Shown one piece after another: positions 25,016-32,950 of a DNA stretch of 33,645 nucleotides. Source of the stretch: Acidimicrobiales bacterium (GTDB lineage Bacteria; Actinomycetota; Acidimicrobiia; Acidimicrobiales; Poriferisodalaceae); contig SGYJ01000004.1 in NCBI GenBank assembly GCA_004214275.1, positions 1 to 33,645 of the forward strand, given 5' to 3'. Position numbers and translations under genes: made by a program. The notes under the pieces were generated by a model. It was not told where the DNA came from. It was given only the letters and a program-made list of their open reading frames with translations, and did not search any database. Numbering within the stretch: position 1 is the stretch's first letter; each line of letters opens with the position of its first letter.

Positions 25016-26161
25016 ATGGACATAAGCCCTTACCAAATTTCAGTTTCAGATGAAGTTCTCGACGATCTTCACGATCGCCTAGCTAAAACTCGTTGGCCAG
25101 AGAAAGAGCTTGTAGAGGACTGGTCACAGGGAATTCCGCTGAGTTACGTGCAAGAGATGTGTGACTATTGGCTGCATAGCTATGACTGGCGTCGACGAGA
25201 AGCGGATCTCAATCGATTCAATCAATTCACTACGCCCATAGAAGGTTGTGACATTCATTTCGTTCACCAACAGTCACCGCATTCGGATGCTGTGCCCCTC
25301 CTCCTATCTCATGGCTGGCCCGGGTCTTTTGTCGAATTTCACAAAGTTATCGAACCACTAACAAACCCCACAGATCATGGTGGTAAAGCCGAAGACGCCT
25401 TTCATGTTGTTTGCCCGTCACTGCCGGGCTATGGCTTTAGCGGAAAGCCTCCTACCTCAGGTTGGGGCGTGGAGAAAATGGCTGACGTGTTCACCGAACT
25501 TATGGTCGGGCTGGGATATCAGACATTTGGTGCTCAGGGTGGCGACTGGGGCTCAGCAATCACCACTGCAATTGGTGGACGTCACCCCGCCAACTGCCTT
25601 GGAATTCATCTCAACATGGTGATGCGAGGAAAGCGCCCCAAGGACCGAGAACCCAATGACGAAGAACAAGCTGCGCTCAAAGCGGCTGCCCACTACAGGA
25701 ATTGGGATTCGGGCTACTCAACTCAACAAGGAACCCGACCACAAACAGTCGGATACGGTTTGACTGATTCTCCGGTCGGACAACTCGCTTGGATTCTCGA
25801 AAAATTTTGGGCATGGACCGACAATCAGGGTCACCCCGAAGACGCTCTGTCTCGAGACGAAATGCTCGACAACATCATGCTGTACTGGGTCAGTAGCTCA
25901 GCGACTTCTTCGGCACGGCTCTACTGGGAAAGCTTCGCATCAGCCGGCAACCGACCACCACCTCCAGCTCAAGTCGACGTACCAACTGGGGTCGCTTGCT
26001 TTCCTCGAGAAATTATCCCACCAGTGAGGGCTTGGAGTGAGGGGACTTATACCAACATTCAACAATGGACCAAAATGCCTAAGGGAGGTCATTTCGCTGC
26101 CTTTGAACAACCCGAACTATTCGTCGAGGACGTGCGGTCCTTCTTTTCCCGGATTCGTTGA
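25016..26161 (+). CDS. Epoxide hydrolase, microsomal (EHN) type alpha/beta-hydrolase
   Basis: This 381-residue protein would open an epoxide to a diol. The N-terminal EHN region is visible (V-L-D-D-L-H-D-R-L-A-K-T-R-W-P, then W-L-H-S-Y-D-W-R). The oxyanion-hole motif H-G-W-P-G-S is at 99-104 and the nucleophile Asp177 is in G-G-D-W-G-S. P-S-L-P-G-Y-G-F-S follows the third strand. The acid is probably Glu332 (F-P-R-E-I) and the base His359 (G-G-H-F-A-A-F-E-Q-P). All three catalytic positions are present and length is typical. It lies 31 bases after typA and eight bases before the acyl-CoA ligase. With the limonene-monooxygenase-like gene upstream it suggests an epoxidation and hydrolysis route. 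Confidence 0.92.
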   Translation: MDISPYQISVSDEVLDDLHDRLAKTRWPEKELVEDWSQGIPLSYVQEMCDYWLHSYDWRRREADLNRFNQFTTPIEGCDIHFVHQQSPHSDAVPLLLSHGWPGSFVEFHKVIEPLTNPTDHGGKAEDAFHVVCPSLPGYGFSGKPPTSGWGVEKMADVFTELMVGLGYQTFGAQGGDWGSAITTAIGGRHPANCLGIHLNMVMRGKRPKDREPNDEEQAALKAAAHYRNWDSGYSTQQGTRPQTVGYGLTDSPVGQLAWILEKFWAWTDNQGHPEDALSRDEMLDNIMLYWVSSSATSSARLYWESFASAGNRPPPPAQVDVPTGVACFPREIIPPVRAWSEGTYTNIQQWTKMPKGGHFAAFEQPELFVEDVRSFFSRIR

Positions 26162-26168
26162 GGGCTAG

Positions 26169-27797
26169 ATGCTTCGTGGATTAAACATGGATCGCCAGCT
26201 CTTGGTATCGAGTTTGATCGATTACGCGGGACGAAATCACTCCGCTACTGAGGTCGTTGCCACTGATTCCAGTGGCCGCGTTCATCGAACTAACTGGACC
26301 CAGGTTCATCGTCGCGCGCGACAAGTCGCAGGGGCTTTAAAAGCCGAAGGGATTGAGCAGGGTGACAGAGTTGCCACCATTGCCTGGAATGACCACCGGC
26401 ACCTAGAGGTTTATTACGGAATAACAGGCATCGGGTCGGTTTTGCATACAGTGAACCCTCGCCTTCGTGAACAGCAGATCGCCTGGATCGTCAACCACGC
26501 AGAAGACCAGATAGTTTTCGTCGATCCAGATTTCTTACCAATAGCAGAAAAAATTGCTTCGGAGACAGCTTCAGTTCGCTGCTGGGTTGTCCTAACGGAC
26601 GAACTACCGACAACTTCTCTCGAAAACGCTGTCGCCTACGAAGAATGGATCGAAGAAAGCTCACCAATTGAAACATGGCCGATGCTGGACGAATGGAGCG
26701 CCGCTACTCTCTGCTACACATCTGGGACAACCGGTGATCCAAAGGGCGTCATGCAAAGCCACCGGTCCATAGTTCTGCAAACTTGGGCGACCTGCACTGG
26801 AGATGGACACGACGTAAATTCGAGCCAGTCAATACTTCTTGCCGTCCCAATGTTTCATGTGAATGGCTGGGCAATTCCATTTGCCGCAGCGATGGCGGGG
26901 GCCAAATTAGTTTTACCCGGGCCTGATATGTCCGCTGAAGCGATAGTGAAACAAATCCAAAACGAAACAGTTACTTTCTCTGCTGGCGTTCCAACGATCT
27001 GGCTGTCTGTCGTCCAACATTTGCAAGAAAGTGGAACAGACGTACCGTCACTGAATCGCCTGGCAGTAGGAGGCGCAGCTGCTCCTCGTTCGTTGATGGA
27101 CACCTTGGAAGATGAGTACGGAGTCTTCGTCTCCCATGTCTGGGGTATGACGGAAATGACCCAAGGGTCGGCTGGCAGATTTACTCACAGAGTTGAGGGG
27201 CTGAATCGGGATGAGAAAAGAGTCCGTCAAGCGATGGCAGGTCGTGAAATATATGGCGTTGAACTTCGTCTCGTCGACGAGAACGGCGATGACGTTCAAC
27301 GCGACGGCACAACTCCAGGCGAGCTGCTGGCTCGTGGGCCCTGGGTAGCAGGCTCTTACTTCGAATTAGACGATGACTCCACCCACATACCTGCATCAAA
27401 CGGGGTTTGGTTGAGAACCGGAGATGTAGCGACGATGGATACTGAAGGCTATATATCAATTGTCGACCGGGCTAAAGATGTCATCAAGAGCGGCGGAGAA
27501 TGGATCAGCTCTATCGAACTTGAAAACGCTGCCGTAGGAGCACCGGGCGTCATTGAGGCCGCAGCGGTCGGCATGCCCCACGATCGATGGGGTGAACGAC
27601 CACTGTTACTAGTTGTCCTCGAGCCAGGAAAAGAGCTTGACCCAAACGAGGTTCTCGAGTCTGTGAAGCCACATGTGGCGTCATGGTGGTTACCTAACGA
27701 CGTGGTAGCAATCGACGAGATCCCTCATACAGGGACAGGAAAAATTGATAAGAAGGCCCTCAGAGAACAATTCAAAGATTTTCAGTGGCCAAAGTAA
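26169..27797 (+). CDS. Acyl-CoA ligase (medium-chain / methylthiopropionyl-CoA-ligase-like AMP-forming)
   Basis: This 542-residue adenylate-forming enzyme makes an acyl-CoA from acid, ATP and CoA. The P-loop-like motif Y-T-S-G-T-T-G-D-P-K-G is at 183-193 and the A5 region W-G-M-T-E-M is present. A7/A8 are W-L-R-T-G-D-V-A and R-A-K-D-V-I-K-S-G-G-E-W. The C-terminal catalytic Lys is in T-G-T-G-K-I-D-K-K (Lys525). The overall pattern (W-N-x-x-x-x-x-E-x-Y-Y-G; N-P-R-L) is the AlkK/DmdB-like clade acting on medium-chain or methylthio acids. GAGGG stands four bases before the ATG; an in-frame ATG at 26187 is the alternative. Coupled to the epoxide hydrolase by an eight-base gap, it could activate a ring-opened product. 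Confidence 0.92.
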   Translation: MLRGLNMDRQLLVSSLIDYAGRNHSATEVVATDSSGRVHRTNWTQVHRRARQVAGALKAEGIEQGDRVATIAWNDHRHLEVYYGITGIGSVLHTVNPRLREQQIAWIVNHAEDQIVFVDPDFLPIAEKIASETASVRCWVVLTDELPTTSLENAVAYEEWIEESSPIETWPMLDEWSAATLCYTSGTTGDPKGVMQSHRSIVLQTWATCTGDGHDVNSSQSILLAVPMFHVNGWAIPFAAAMAGAKLVLPGPDMSAEAIVKQIQNETVTFSAGVPTIWLSVVQHLQESGTDVPSLNRLAVGGAAAPRSLMDTLEDEYGVFVSHVWGMTEMTQGSAGRFTHRVEGLNRDEKRVRQAMAGREIYGVELRLVDENGDDVQRDGTTPGELLARGPWVAGSYFELDDDSTHIPASNGVWLRTGDVATMDTEGYISIVDRAKDVIKSGGEWISSIELENAAVGAPGVIEAAAVGMPHDRWGERPLLLVVLEPGKELDPNEVLESVKPHVASWWLPNDVVAIDEIPHTGTGKIDKKALREQFKDFQWPK

Positions 27798-27983
27798 TGC
27801 TTATCTAAACGTCACTATTTGTCTTCTCTGCTACCCCGACAACACCAATTTCGACGATCGATGTTCTAAACTACTTAATTGGCCGTGGCGCTATCTGTCG
27901 ACATCTCGTCGGCTCCCCCTTAGCGGTTATTAATTCGGCCTCTGCGTGACTTAGTTTCGCTTTAACTGGCAATAGGAGTAAAC

Positions 27984-28292
27984 ATGGCAGGAAGCCGCAC
28001 AACTTTCGAAAAACTCCAACGCGATAGAGCTAAGAAAGCCAAAGCAGACGCTAAACGCGCCAAAAGAATGGGCAAAACCCCCGAAAGCGGACCACTCGTA
28101 TATGAAGAGGCCGCGCCAATCATCGATGATGACGCAGCCCAGCTGGATGGCAATCTGGATCAAGAAATCTCAGCTGCTGACCTTCTCCGCCTTGTGGAAG
28201 AACTCCAAGCAAAATTTGATGAGGATGAGATTGACTTCGACGAGTACGAAGAACGGAAGATTGAACTCCTTGCGCGTCTGCCTATGGAGTAA
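27984..28292 (+). CDS. Small charged helical protein, 102 residues (SHOCT-like C-terminus)
   Basis: The N-terminal third is strongly basic and helical (L-Q-R-D-R-A-K-K-A-K-A-D-A-K-R-A-K-R). The C-terminal third is acidic with a heptad-like pattern ending D-E-I-D-F-D-E-Y-E-E-R-K-I-E-L-L-A-R-L, which looks like a SHOCT-type short helix pair. The middle is low-complexity and acidic. The AGGAG five bases before the ATG makes it a convincing gene. I have the impression that similar small basic proteins are widespread in Actinobacteria; function is unknown. The basic tail could bind nucleic acid. The 186-base gap before it may contain its own promoter. Confidence 0.75.
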   Translation: MAGSRTTFEKLQRDRAKKAKADAKRAKRMGKTPESGPLVYEEAAPIIDDDAAQLDGNLDQEISAADLLRLVEELQAKFDEDEIDFDEYEERKIELLARLPME

Positions 28293-28300
28293 GTCGATGC

Positions 28301-28876
28301 TCAGCTTTTTCGGTGGGCCGAAACTGCGTACGAACCGCCGGTAAAGGGCTCCCTTTGCCAAGTGCTCCATCGACCCGCAGGTGATAGGCCCAGCCGCTTC
28401 ATGAGAGCGTCATAGTCCTCGAGGCCAATACCACCGGTATTTAGTGAGAACCCAGCCACCACAAGCCCACCTGCGCATAGGTGGCGGGCTACTTGATTGA
28501 TAACTAACTCTTCAGATCCAGAAAGCACGAAGATCATCACATTGCCTGCCAGAATTGCGATATCAAAGGTCCGGCCTAAGTTGAAGTCTTTTAGGTCAGC
28601 CTCGACCCAGTCCAAAGTTGGAGCCTTCTCGGACGCCGCCGCCAACATCTCACGATCAAGGTCGACACCAACGCAATCGATACCACGTCGGACCAACTCA
28701 ATCGCCACTCGCCCAGTGCCGCAGCCTGCGTCAAGCACAGAGGCAGGCTTCAATCCTGAGATGAAGTCAGCCTCTCCATGAATGTTTTGCCCAGAGTCGG
28801 CTAAACCTTGCCAGCGCTCGTCATAGGCGGAGCCCCGGGGAACATTTCTTTGTTGACTCCATTTACTTTCAGACAA
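28301..28876 (-). CDS. Class I SAM-dependent methyltransferase, small
   Basis: This 191-residue Rossmann methyltransferase has motif I S-V-L-D-A-G-C-G-T-G (46-55), the strand-2 acid in V-G-V-D-L-D and V-E-A-D-L-K-D-F-N-L. The C-A-G-G-L-V-V-A-G-F loop follows. The C-terminal part is short, so the substrate domain is minimal. The start is taken as TTG at 28876 with AGG seven bases upstream; I see no better ATG or GTG. It follows the crotonase gene by only eight bases on the same strand, so they are probably one transcript. Target unknown. Confidence 0.83.
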   Translation of the reverse strand: MSESKWSQQRNVPRGSAYDERWQGLADSGQNIHGEADFISGLKPASVLDAGCGTGRVAIELVRRGIDCVGVDLDREMLAAASEKAPTLDWVEADLKDFNLGRTFDIAILAGNVMIFVLSGSEELVINQVARHLCAGGLVVAGFSLNTGGIGLEDYDALMKRLGLSPAGRWSTWQREPFTGGSYAVSAHRKS

Positions 28877-28884
28877 GAATGTGC

Positions 28885-29661
28885 CTATTTGTCCTGCCAG
28901 TTAGGGTCGCGCTTTTCAGCGAAAGCGGTTGCCCCCTCGAAAGCATCTTGTGAAGCGAAGACTTCCTCTAAAGCAGGTCGTTGAAAGCCCCAAAACTCAT
29001 CTTCGGAGACACCGAGAACATCTTTAATGAGTTGCTTTGATGCCCTAACTCCCATAGGTGCATTCTTCGAAATTCTTTCTGCGAGCTCCAGGGCAGCTGA
29101 CAAAGTTTCGCCCTTAGCAACTACCCGATTTACCATTCCGTGTTGGTGTGCCACTTCAGCAGAAATCGGATCTGCGGTAAGAGCCATCTCCATAGCCAAG
29201 CTGTATGGCAATTGGCGAGGCAATCGCAATAGCGCTCCGGCACCGGCGAATAGCCCTACGCCAGCTTCGGGGATACCTAGCTTCGCTCCTTCCGAGGCCA
29301 CGATAAGGTCGCAGGAAAGAGCAACTTCAAGGCCTCCCGCCAAGGCGAATCCTTCTACCGCAGCAATCAGCGGCTTTGCACAGCTTTTTTCTGTGATGCC
29401 TGCGAAACCTCGATCCCCGACGTTGGGCATCGCGTCAATACCGCCGTCAGCAAATTGTTTCAAATCCATTCCAGCACTGAATCCTCTGCCGGCACCGGTC
29501 AGAACGCCAACTCGGACTTCCTCGTCGTTGTCCATAGCTTCTAGGGCTTCACCTAGAGCGGTTGCTAACGCAGTGTTAAAAGCATTCATATCTTCGGGGC
29601 GATTCAAAGTGAGAATCTGGATGTGACCACGCTTCTCAGTTATGACAAGTTCTTCAGACAC
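28885..29661 (-). CDS. Enoyl-CoA hydratase/isomerase (crotonase family)
   Basis: This 258-residue crotonase would hydrate a 2-enoyl-CoA. Oxyanion-hole motifs are G-R-G-F-S-A-G-M-D-L-K (58-68) and E-G-F-A-L-A-G-G-L-E-V-A-L (103-115). Both glutamates of true hydratases are present at the right spacing: Glu112 (G-G-L-E) and Glu132 (I-P-E-A-G-V), equivalent to rat Glu144 and Glu164. GGAGGA before the GTG at 29661 gives a strong start. It is the first gene of a pair with the methyltransferase and is divergent from the esterase. It may serve beta-oxidation of the acids activated by the nearby ligases. Confidence 0.93.
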   Translation of the reverse strand: MSEELVITEKRGHIQILTLNRPEDMNAFNTALATALGEALEAMDNDEEVRVGVLTGAGRGFSAGMDLKQFADGGIDAMPNVGDRGFAGITEKSCAKPLIAAVEGFALAGGLEVALSCDLIVASEGAKLGIPEAGVGLFAGAGALLRLPRQLPYSLAMEMALTADPISAEVAHQHGMVNRVVAKGETLSAALELAERISKNAPMGVRASKQLIKDVLGVSEDEFWGFQRPALEEVFASQDAFEGATAFAEKRDPNWQDK

Positions 29662-29795
29662 GACATCTCCTCCGTAGTTGGCTGTTGGTGGTGACGCTAC
29701 AACTGAATGATGCTTAAGATCACGTCGCTTAGTGTTTAACCAAAGAAAAGCGTGCTTGAGGGAGAGCTACCCTGAAAGGGTCCTTAGGAGGCAGC

Positions 29796-31331
29796 GTGAG
29801 CGCCATCGGCGATCTATTAACTCAGTTGGAGTCAGCAGACCCAGATAGCGCTCCCTTTTTCGTGCGCCAATTACTGCAAGAAGAAGGACTCGCAGAGCTC
29901 CACGGCGCGGAGGCTCTGAGAGCAGCGAGGGCTCTATCTATCTTCGCCGGACCGCAACAACTACCCATAGCCGGTGAGCTTGCAGGAAGAGCTCACACTG
30001 CTGATGTTCCTGGAGCTGGGTCTTTGTTTGCTGAATGTGCAGACAAAGTGGCGCTTATGAGTGGGCGCCCCCAAAGGTTCGGGACCGTGGTCCTTGAACA
30101 TCAGGGTGATCTGGTCATGGCCCCACTTGACGGAGTTGCTGATGACGAAATGCGTAAATCGTTCGGCTTACCTTCTTTAGATGAGATGCGCCGGACCGTC
30201 ACCGGGCAGAACAAGTTGCGAGCCCGGGAACGCTACGAAACCGAAGGACTACCGGCGGGTCAGCGATTTTGTCGAATCTGGTCTGAACCCAGCGCAGAGG
30301 AAGTCCGTCAAGGTCTAGAACAGTTCCCGAACGGAGCTTGGTCCGATGGCAACGATCTGACTCTCGCGTGTCGGTCAGATGCTGCAGGAATCATCCCTGG
30401 ACCAGTCTTTGAGCTTCCAATGTGGAACGTTGAAGATGGATCTGGCGCTCAAACAGACCTTTGGTGCGTTCAAATTCGTGTTGATCGGCTCGATGAGGCA
30501 GTTTTCGGATATGGGTTTTGGAGCCTCGACAATAACGGAATGCCAATTGGCGGGAGAGGTCCGGTAGACAACCGCTATAGGGGAGAACTCGCTCCCAAGC
30601 AGATGCCAAGCAATGAAGATGACGCCTTGGACGGCTTACTTTCTACACACGAGTTCACAAGCACAGCGCTCCGTGAAAATAGACGAATAAAGGTTTACCT
30701 TCCTCCTGGCCACCAGCTGCATTCTCAACTTCCTGTCGTCTATTCAACCGATGGCAACATGATTGAGCCGTACATCCGTCGTATTGATGCAGCTATTTCA
30801 TCCGGGCTCATTCAGCCGTTGTTGATCGTTGCGCCCCATGCGGCACCGATGGACCACACTGGCAATGAGCGCGCACTTGAATACCTGCCTGGTTTTGATG
30901 ATCAACGCTTTGATCGTCATCAGCGGTTCTTCGTTGACGAGATTTCACAATGGGCTGAAAACGAATTCTCTGCGTCGACTGATCGAGAGTTTCGCGCGAT
31001 CTTCGGATGTTCTGATGGCGCAGGACACGCTTTAGCAACTGGATCAATGCATCGAAACCGATACGGCCATTGCATTGCCTACTCCACTGGTATGCCCCCT
31101 AGCGAACAAATGCATTGGGATCCGGAGGGCGCTCCTTTTGTTCATCTTTGTGCTGGCACTTTGGAGCAAGGTTTCCATCAGGCGACCGAAGCCTGGGCTG
31201 CATGGCTCCACTTCCATTCCTCGCCTCATCATTTTACGGAGCGAGTCTGTGGGCACGATCTCATCCAATGGATAGAAGAATTTCCCCAAGCAATAGCTCG
31301 GGCTTGGGGATCACCTAATACGGAGAACTAA
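29796..31331 (+). CDS. Multidomain esterase: DUF6624-like N-terminus plus enterochelin-esterase/EstD-like hydrolase
   Basis: This 511-residue protein has three parts by eye. Residues about 75-150 (A-D-K-V-A-L-M-S-G-R-P-Q-R-F-G-T and F-G-L-P-S-L-D-E-M-R) look like the DUF6624 region. Residues about 155-265 form a beta-rich, Ig-like domain as found before Fes-type esterases. Residues about 280-505 form the alpha/beta-hydrolase: V-Y-S-T-D-G-N-M-I, P-H-A-A-P-M-D-H-T-G-N-E-R, the nucleophile Ser406 in G-C-S-D-G-A-G and His487 in C-G-H-D-L-I-Q-W. The elbow has Ala in place of the second Gly of G-x-S-x-G-G. No signal peptide is seen, so it is probably cytosolic. AGGAGG is four bases before the GTG at 29796. 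It converges on the benzoate-CoA-ligase gene with a four-base overlap. Substrate unknown. Confidence 0.82.
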   Translation: MSAIGDLLTQLESADPDSAPFFVRQLLQEEGLAELHGAEALRAARALSIFAGPQQLPIAGELAGRAHTADVPGAGSLFAECADKVALMSGRPQRFGTVVLEHQGDLVMAPLDGVADDEMRKSFGLPSLDEMRRTVTGQNKLRARERYETEGLPAGQRFCRIWSEPSAEEVRQGLEQFPNGAWSDGNDLTLACRSDAAGIIPGPVFELPMWNVEDGSGAQTDLWCVQIRVDRLDEAVFGYGFWSLDNNGMPIGGRGPVDNRYRGELAPKQMPSNEDDALDGLLSTHEFTSTALRENRRIKVYLPPGHQLHSQLPVVYSTDGNMIEPYIRRIDAAISSGLIQPLLIVAPHAAPMDHTGNERALEYLPGFDDQRFDRHQRFFVDEISQWAENEFSASTDREFRAIFGCSDGAGHALATGSMHRNRYGHCIAYSTGMPPSEQMHWDPEGAPFVHLCAGTLEQGFHQATEAWAAWLHFHSSPHHFTERVCGHDLIQWIEEFPQAIARAWGSPNTEN

Positions 31332-32824
31332 GAGCGAAGCAAGTATCGCTTGATCTTCCCTGTCGCAGTTTGTGGAAGCTCGTCAACTATTTCGACCCAT
31401 CTGGGGTATTTGAACGGTGCTAAACGCTCTTTAACGTGTTCTTGCACCAAGCTCTCGAGATCAGCCGCCACCGATGACGCTTCGGGAACCACAAAAGCCT
31501 TAGGTTTGACGAGTCCCTCCTCATCGTCTGTTCCAACAACAGCTACTTGCGCTATTTCTTTGAGTTCGAGAATGCAAGACTCAACTTCAGTTGGACTGAC
31601 CCAGATTCCTCCTACCTTCAACATGTCATCTGACCTTCCTAGACATGTGTAGGTGCCGTCCGGGTTGTGGACATACGTATCGCCTGTAGCTAGAAACGCG
31701 CCCGATAATGCTTGCCGCGTCTGGTCGGTTCGGTTCCAATACCCGACCATGACCGATTCTCCTTTTACGTAGAGCCTGCCGGCTTCTCCGTCCTGCACTT
31801 CTTCTCCACTCTCATCGCGAAGGGAGACCTCATACCCTTCCACGACGGTCCCGCTGGTTCCTGGCACGGAGCAACCCGGCCTATTGGATATAGCAATGTG
31901 GGCAAGTTCAGTTGTTCCGAGACCATCCAAAATTTCAACATTGAATCTTTCTTTGAATCGCTGATGTATGTCAGGTGGAAGCGGTTCACCCGCGGAAACA
32001 GCAATCCTCACCGATGCGAACGTGTTATCGGGTACATCCGAGCTCAACAATTGACCAAACGAAGTCGGAACCCCGAAAAAAATTGTTGGCCGGTGCAAAA
32101 GCACATGAGCCGAAATCTCTTCAGGTACCGGTCGACCTGGGTTCAGGACTGATTGGGCGCCAGTCCCCGCTGGAAAATATCCTGCATTTCCTAGTCCATA
32201 TGCAAAGAACAGTTTGGCTACCGAGTAGACCACATCATTACTGCCCATCTCTAGTACTGCTTTCGCATACACGTCGGTACAAAACCCGAGGTCCACATGC
32301 CGGTGCATCGCCCCTTTGGGAAAACCGGTCGTACCAGATGTGTACAGCCAGAACGCGATGTCATCGTCGACAGCTGGAAACGGTTCTCCCAGATCTACTT
32401 CTCCAACTAGATCTGGGATTTCTTCATCCACCTGCATCCATTCAAGAAACGGCTGCTCAACAGCAGCTTCGTTCATCGCGGCGCTGAAAACAGGAGAGTA
32501 CGTCACTCCAACAGCACGTGAGTCTTCTATAAGGAACTTGTAATCCTTTGCTGTGAGCATCGTCGAAACTGGGACGGGTACAGCGCCTATCCACATCGCG
32601 CCCCAAAACCATGCCAGAAATGCTTTGGTGTCAGCGCAGCACATTAAAACTCTTTGTTCTGCGACCACACCCTGCTTCGAAAGCAGCCGCGCTACAGCTT
32701 GCGCCTCTTCCAACAACTCATGTCGAGTTGTCGTTGCCCCAGTTGGAGCATCCGTTAGCGCAACCGCATCCGGCGCAATGGCCGCCGGATCAATAAGGAA
32801 CCTGTGTAACGCATTACTGGTCAA
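31328..32824 (-). CDS. Benzoate-CoA ligase family protein
   Basis: This 498-residue AMP-forming ligase probably activates benzoate or a related aryl acid to its CoA thioester. The ATP motif Y-T-S-G-T-T-G-F-P-K-G is at 161-171. It is followed by the H-R-H and V-Y-S-V-A-K-L-F-F-A-Y-G-L-G-N-A segments typical of benzoate-CoA ligases (BclA/BadA type). A-T-G-D-T-Y, G-R-S-D-D-M-L-K-V-G-G-I-W-V-S-P and the final Lys490 in A-T-G-K-I-K-R complete it. The start is TTG at 32824 with AAGGGAA upstream. It is divergent from boxC, which strongly supports benzoate as substrate. The organisation implies a shared regulatory region of 126 bases. Confidence 0.88.
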   Translation of the reverse strand: MTSNALHRFLIDPAAIAPDAVALTDAPTGATTTRHELLEEAQAVARLLSKQGVVAEQRVLMCCADTKAFLAWFWGAMWIGAVPVPVSTMLTAKDYKFLIEDSRAVGVTYSPVFSAAMNEAAVEQPFLEWMQVDEEIPDLVGEVDLGEPFPAVDDDIAFWLYTSGTTGFPKGAMHRHVDLGFCTDVYAKAVLEMGSNDVVYSVAKLFFAYGLGNAGYFPAGTGAQSVLNPGRPVPEEISAHVLLHRPTIFFGVPTSFGQLLSSDVPDNTFASVRIAVSAGEPLPPDIHQRFKERFNVEILDGLGTTELAHIAISNRPGCSVPGTSGTVVEGYEVSLRDESGEEVQDGEAGRLYVKGESVMVGYWNRTDQTRQALSGAFLATGDTYVHNPDGTYTCLGRSDDMLKVGGIWVSPTEVESCILELKEIAQVAVVGTDDEEGLVKPKAFVVPEASSVAADLESLVQEHVKERLAPFKYPRWVEIVDELPQTATGKIKRYLLRS

Positions 32825-32950
32825 GAAAATTCCCTTCTGCTAGCCATGAGTTACAGCCTCTCACGTGTTTAGAGTGTGGGACGAAAATGCGAAAGGCATA
32901 TCAAGAGTTGACCGCGATATCCAGAAAAGCCACTTCCTTAGGTTGACAAC
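32825..32950. promoter_or_regulatory. Divergent intergenic region between the benzoate-CoA ligase and boxC
   Basis: These 126 bases must contain the promoters of both genes. I see a CACGTG core near 32858-32863, a GATATC palindrome near 32916-32921 and a TTGACC at 32908-32913 that could be a -35 for boxC, but no clean -10 at the right distance. No regulator such as BoxR is encoded within the window. Confidence 0.4.

Noticed and set aside
29027-29626. Long plus-strand open frame of 199 codons
   Set aside because: It lies opposite the crotonase gene, whose catalytic motifs are complete; composition is Ser/Pro/Ala-rich as in antisense shadows.
26169-29661. DMSP demethylation pathway (DmdB-like ligase and DmdD-like crotonase)
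   Set aside because: The ligase belongs to a clade that includes DmdB, but there is no DmdA or DmdC nearby and the crotonase is generic; the two are on opposite strands.
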